A program made the translations under genes and the position numbers. From NCBI GenBank assembly GCA_018402095.1, contig JAGYJO010000061.1, positions 1 to 8,029 of the forward strand: DNA of 8,029 bases, given 5' to 3'. Positions 7,024 to 8,029 of this stretch are shown in pieces. Source of the DNA: a bacterium. GTDB lineage: Bacteria; Margulisbacteria; Marinamargulisbacteria; SXXA01. Below the pieces are notes generated by a model. That model worked only from the letters and a program-made list of their open reading frames with translations. It was not told where the DNA came from and did no database searches. Position 1 is the stretch's first letter. Every line of letters begins with the position of its first letter.

Positions 7024-7948
7024 GGGCAACCAACTTTAAAAATAATTCTTCCAAACGGTTGGCTTTGTTGCGGATGCGACCGACGGTAATGCCTTGGCTC
7101 TGTAGATAGGTGATTAAGTCTGTCAGTGTGTGGTTTTTGTCGATTTCTACTTCCAAGCAACTCTCGTCCAGTTGAGAGAGAACAAAGCCATCGGGTGTGC
7201 GTAGATTGTCCCTGTTTGTGATGGCTTCTGTACAATAGAGGATAAATGTTTCTGCATTGAGCTGTTGTAGTAGGTCTTGGGTGTTGCCACGGGTAATGAT
7301 TTTCCCATGATCAATGATCGCTACTTCTTTGCAGAGCGCTTCGGCTTCTTCGAGGTAGTGTGTGGTGAGAATGATGGTCATGCCTTGGGCGTTGCGTTCT
7401 TGCAAAAATTGCCACATAGAGCGGCGCAGGGAGATGTCCACGCCGGCTGTGGGTTCATCTAAAATCAGCACTTTGGGATCATGAACGAGTGCGCGTGCAA
7501 TCATCAGCCGCCGTTTCAGACCGCCAGAGAGGTTTTTGGCTTGCTCATTGCGTTTTTCGGATAGGCCCAGTTGCTCGAAGAGGATGTCGACACGTTTGAG
7601 TGCGATGTCACGGGGGACGCCGTAGTAGCCGGCTTGATTGACGACGATTTGCCAACATGGTTCGAATATATTGAAATTGAATTCCTGAGGGACAACGCCC
7701 AAGCAGGTTTTGGCTCTGGACCAATCGGTGTCGATGTTGTGCCCACAAATAGAAACGCTGCCACTGGTTTTGTTGACTAGCGAACAGAGAATGCCGATTG
7801 TGGTGGACTTTCCAGCCCCATTGGGGCCCAAAAGGGCAAAGAACTCACCTTGTTTGACAGAGAGATTAATGCCTTTTAATGCCGTTAATCCGCCGTCGTA
7901 GGTTTTGGTGAGTTGCTGAATATGAATGGCTGGGATGGATTCGTTCAT
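7016..7948 (-). CDS. yadG: ABC exporter ATP-binding protein, YadG family
   Basis: A 310-residue ATPase that powers the YadH permease; E. coli YadG is about 308 residues. It has Walker A GPNGAGKST (41-49), the Q-loop Q88 within VVPQEFNFN (86-93), signature LSGG (140-143) followed by LKRRLMIARAL, Walker B LILDEP (161-166), D-loop AGVD (168-171) and H-loop H197 in TTHYLEEAE. The C-terminal part (about 230-310) ends in RNKANRLEELFLKLV, as in YadG and related ATPases. The whole protein reads as intact. ATG 7948 is the only sensible start, giving the usual short lead into IHIQQLTKTY; no good Shine-Dalgarno precedes it. It is the first gene of the minus-strand run yadG-yadH-rbgA within the window, though a further gene could lie upstream beyond the edge. 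Confidence 0.95.
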   Translation of the reverse strand: MNESIPAIHIQQLTKTYDGGLTALKGINLSVKQGEFFALLGPNGAGKSTTIGILCSLVNKTSGSVSICGHNIDTDWSRAKTCLGVVPQEFNFNIFEPCWQIVVNQAGYYGVPRDIALKRVDILFEQLGLSEKRNEQAKNLSGGLKRRLMIARALVHDPKVLILDEPTAGVDISLRRSMWQFLQERNAQGMTIILTTHYLEEAEALCKEVAIIDHGKIITRGNTQDLLQQLNAETFILYCTEAITNRDNLRTPDGFVLSQLDESCLEVEIDKNHTLTDLITYLQSQGITVGRIRNKANRLEELFLKLVAHD

Positions 7949-8029
7949 GGCTGTCTATAGTAGCTCAAACTAGGGGGTCTCGGGTAGGGGTGGATCCTAC
8001 CTATGCTGTAACCACTTCCTACGCCAGGG
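7949..8029. other. Right-edge stretch upstream of yadG, undecided
   Basis: These 81 bases hold no gene I can support. On the minus strand one frame stays open from the edge for 27 codons and ends in a TGA that overlaps the yadG ATG (ATGA at 7948-7945), so it could be the tail of an upstream operon gene. Its peptide (ending PSLSYYRQP) is not recognisable. A short inverted repeat, GGTAGG (7983-7988) with CCTACC (7996-8001), lies here too. A TACTAT -10-like box (7962-7957, minus strand) has no convincing -35. Confidence 0.35.

Noticed and set aside
7983..8029. Partial tRNA or other RNA gene at the right edge
   Set aside because: A CTGTAA string and short G/C-rich arms caught the eye, but no acceptor or T-arm pattern could be built.
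7991..8029. Plus-strand gene starting with GTG near 7990, divergent from yadG
   Set aside because: Only a dozen codons are visible, with no recognisable peptide; it cannot be supported.

Overview
The window holds seven protein genes and almost no non-coding space. It suggests a free-living or host-associated Gram-negative bacterium of roughly 50% GC that matures c-type cytochromes by System II. The lipoprotein plus fused ResB-CcsA pair resembles arrangements I associate with the Verrucomicrobiota/PVC and Bacteroidota groups. The ABC exporter pair instead looks very close to gammaproteobacterial YadG/YadH. The phylum is therefore left open, with a PVC-like lineage as my low-confidence first guess. 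The + strand is G+T-rich under most genes whichever way they point, which suggests it is one replication strand (probably leading) over this stretch.

Left part (1-554, minus strand): a TsaC/Sua5-type threonylcarbamoyl-AMP synthase for tRNA t6A, cut only at its last few residues by the window edge. A 119-bp divergent intergenic region follows (555-673), with a perfect TTGACA hexamer and an inverted repeat. Next come two overlapping plus-strand genes: a small lipoprotein of unknown function (674-1216) and a 988-residue ResB-CcsA fusion (1207-4173), the membrane haem exporter/synthetase for cytochrome c. Their 10-nt overlap suggests translational coupling and a shared role.

Right part (4192-7948, minus strand, convergent with the haem gene): four genes in line. 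yadG (ATPase) and yadH (permease) overlap by 8 nt. yadH overlaps rbgA (circularly permuted ribosome-assembly GTPase) by the 4-nt ATGA arrangement. A DUF4143-type AAA ATPase follows. The ABC/GTPase block looks like one transcription unit. The AAA gene looks like a later arrival: it is more A+T-rich and, in its 3' part, lacks the strand bias of the rest.

The most striking non-coding structure is at 5345-5395, at the 5' end of the AAA gene. Three copies of one motif in alternating orientation give two perfect, mutually exclusive hairpins that cover all three possible AUG starts. It could be an RNA switch or attenuator, or a triple operator for a DNA-binding protein. There is no CRISPR array, rRNA, tRNA or recognisable insertion sequence.
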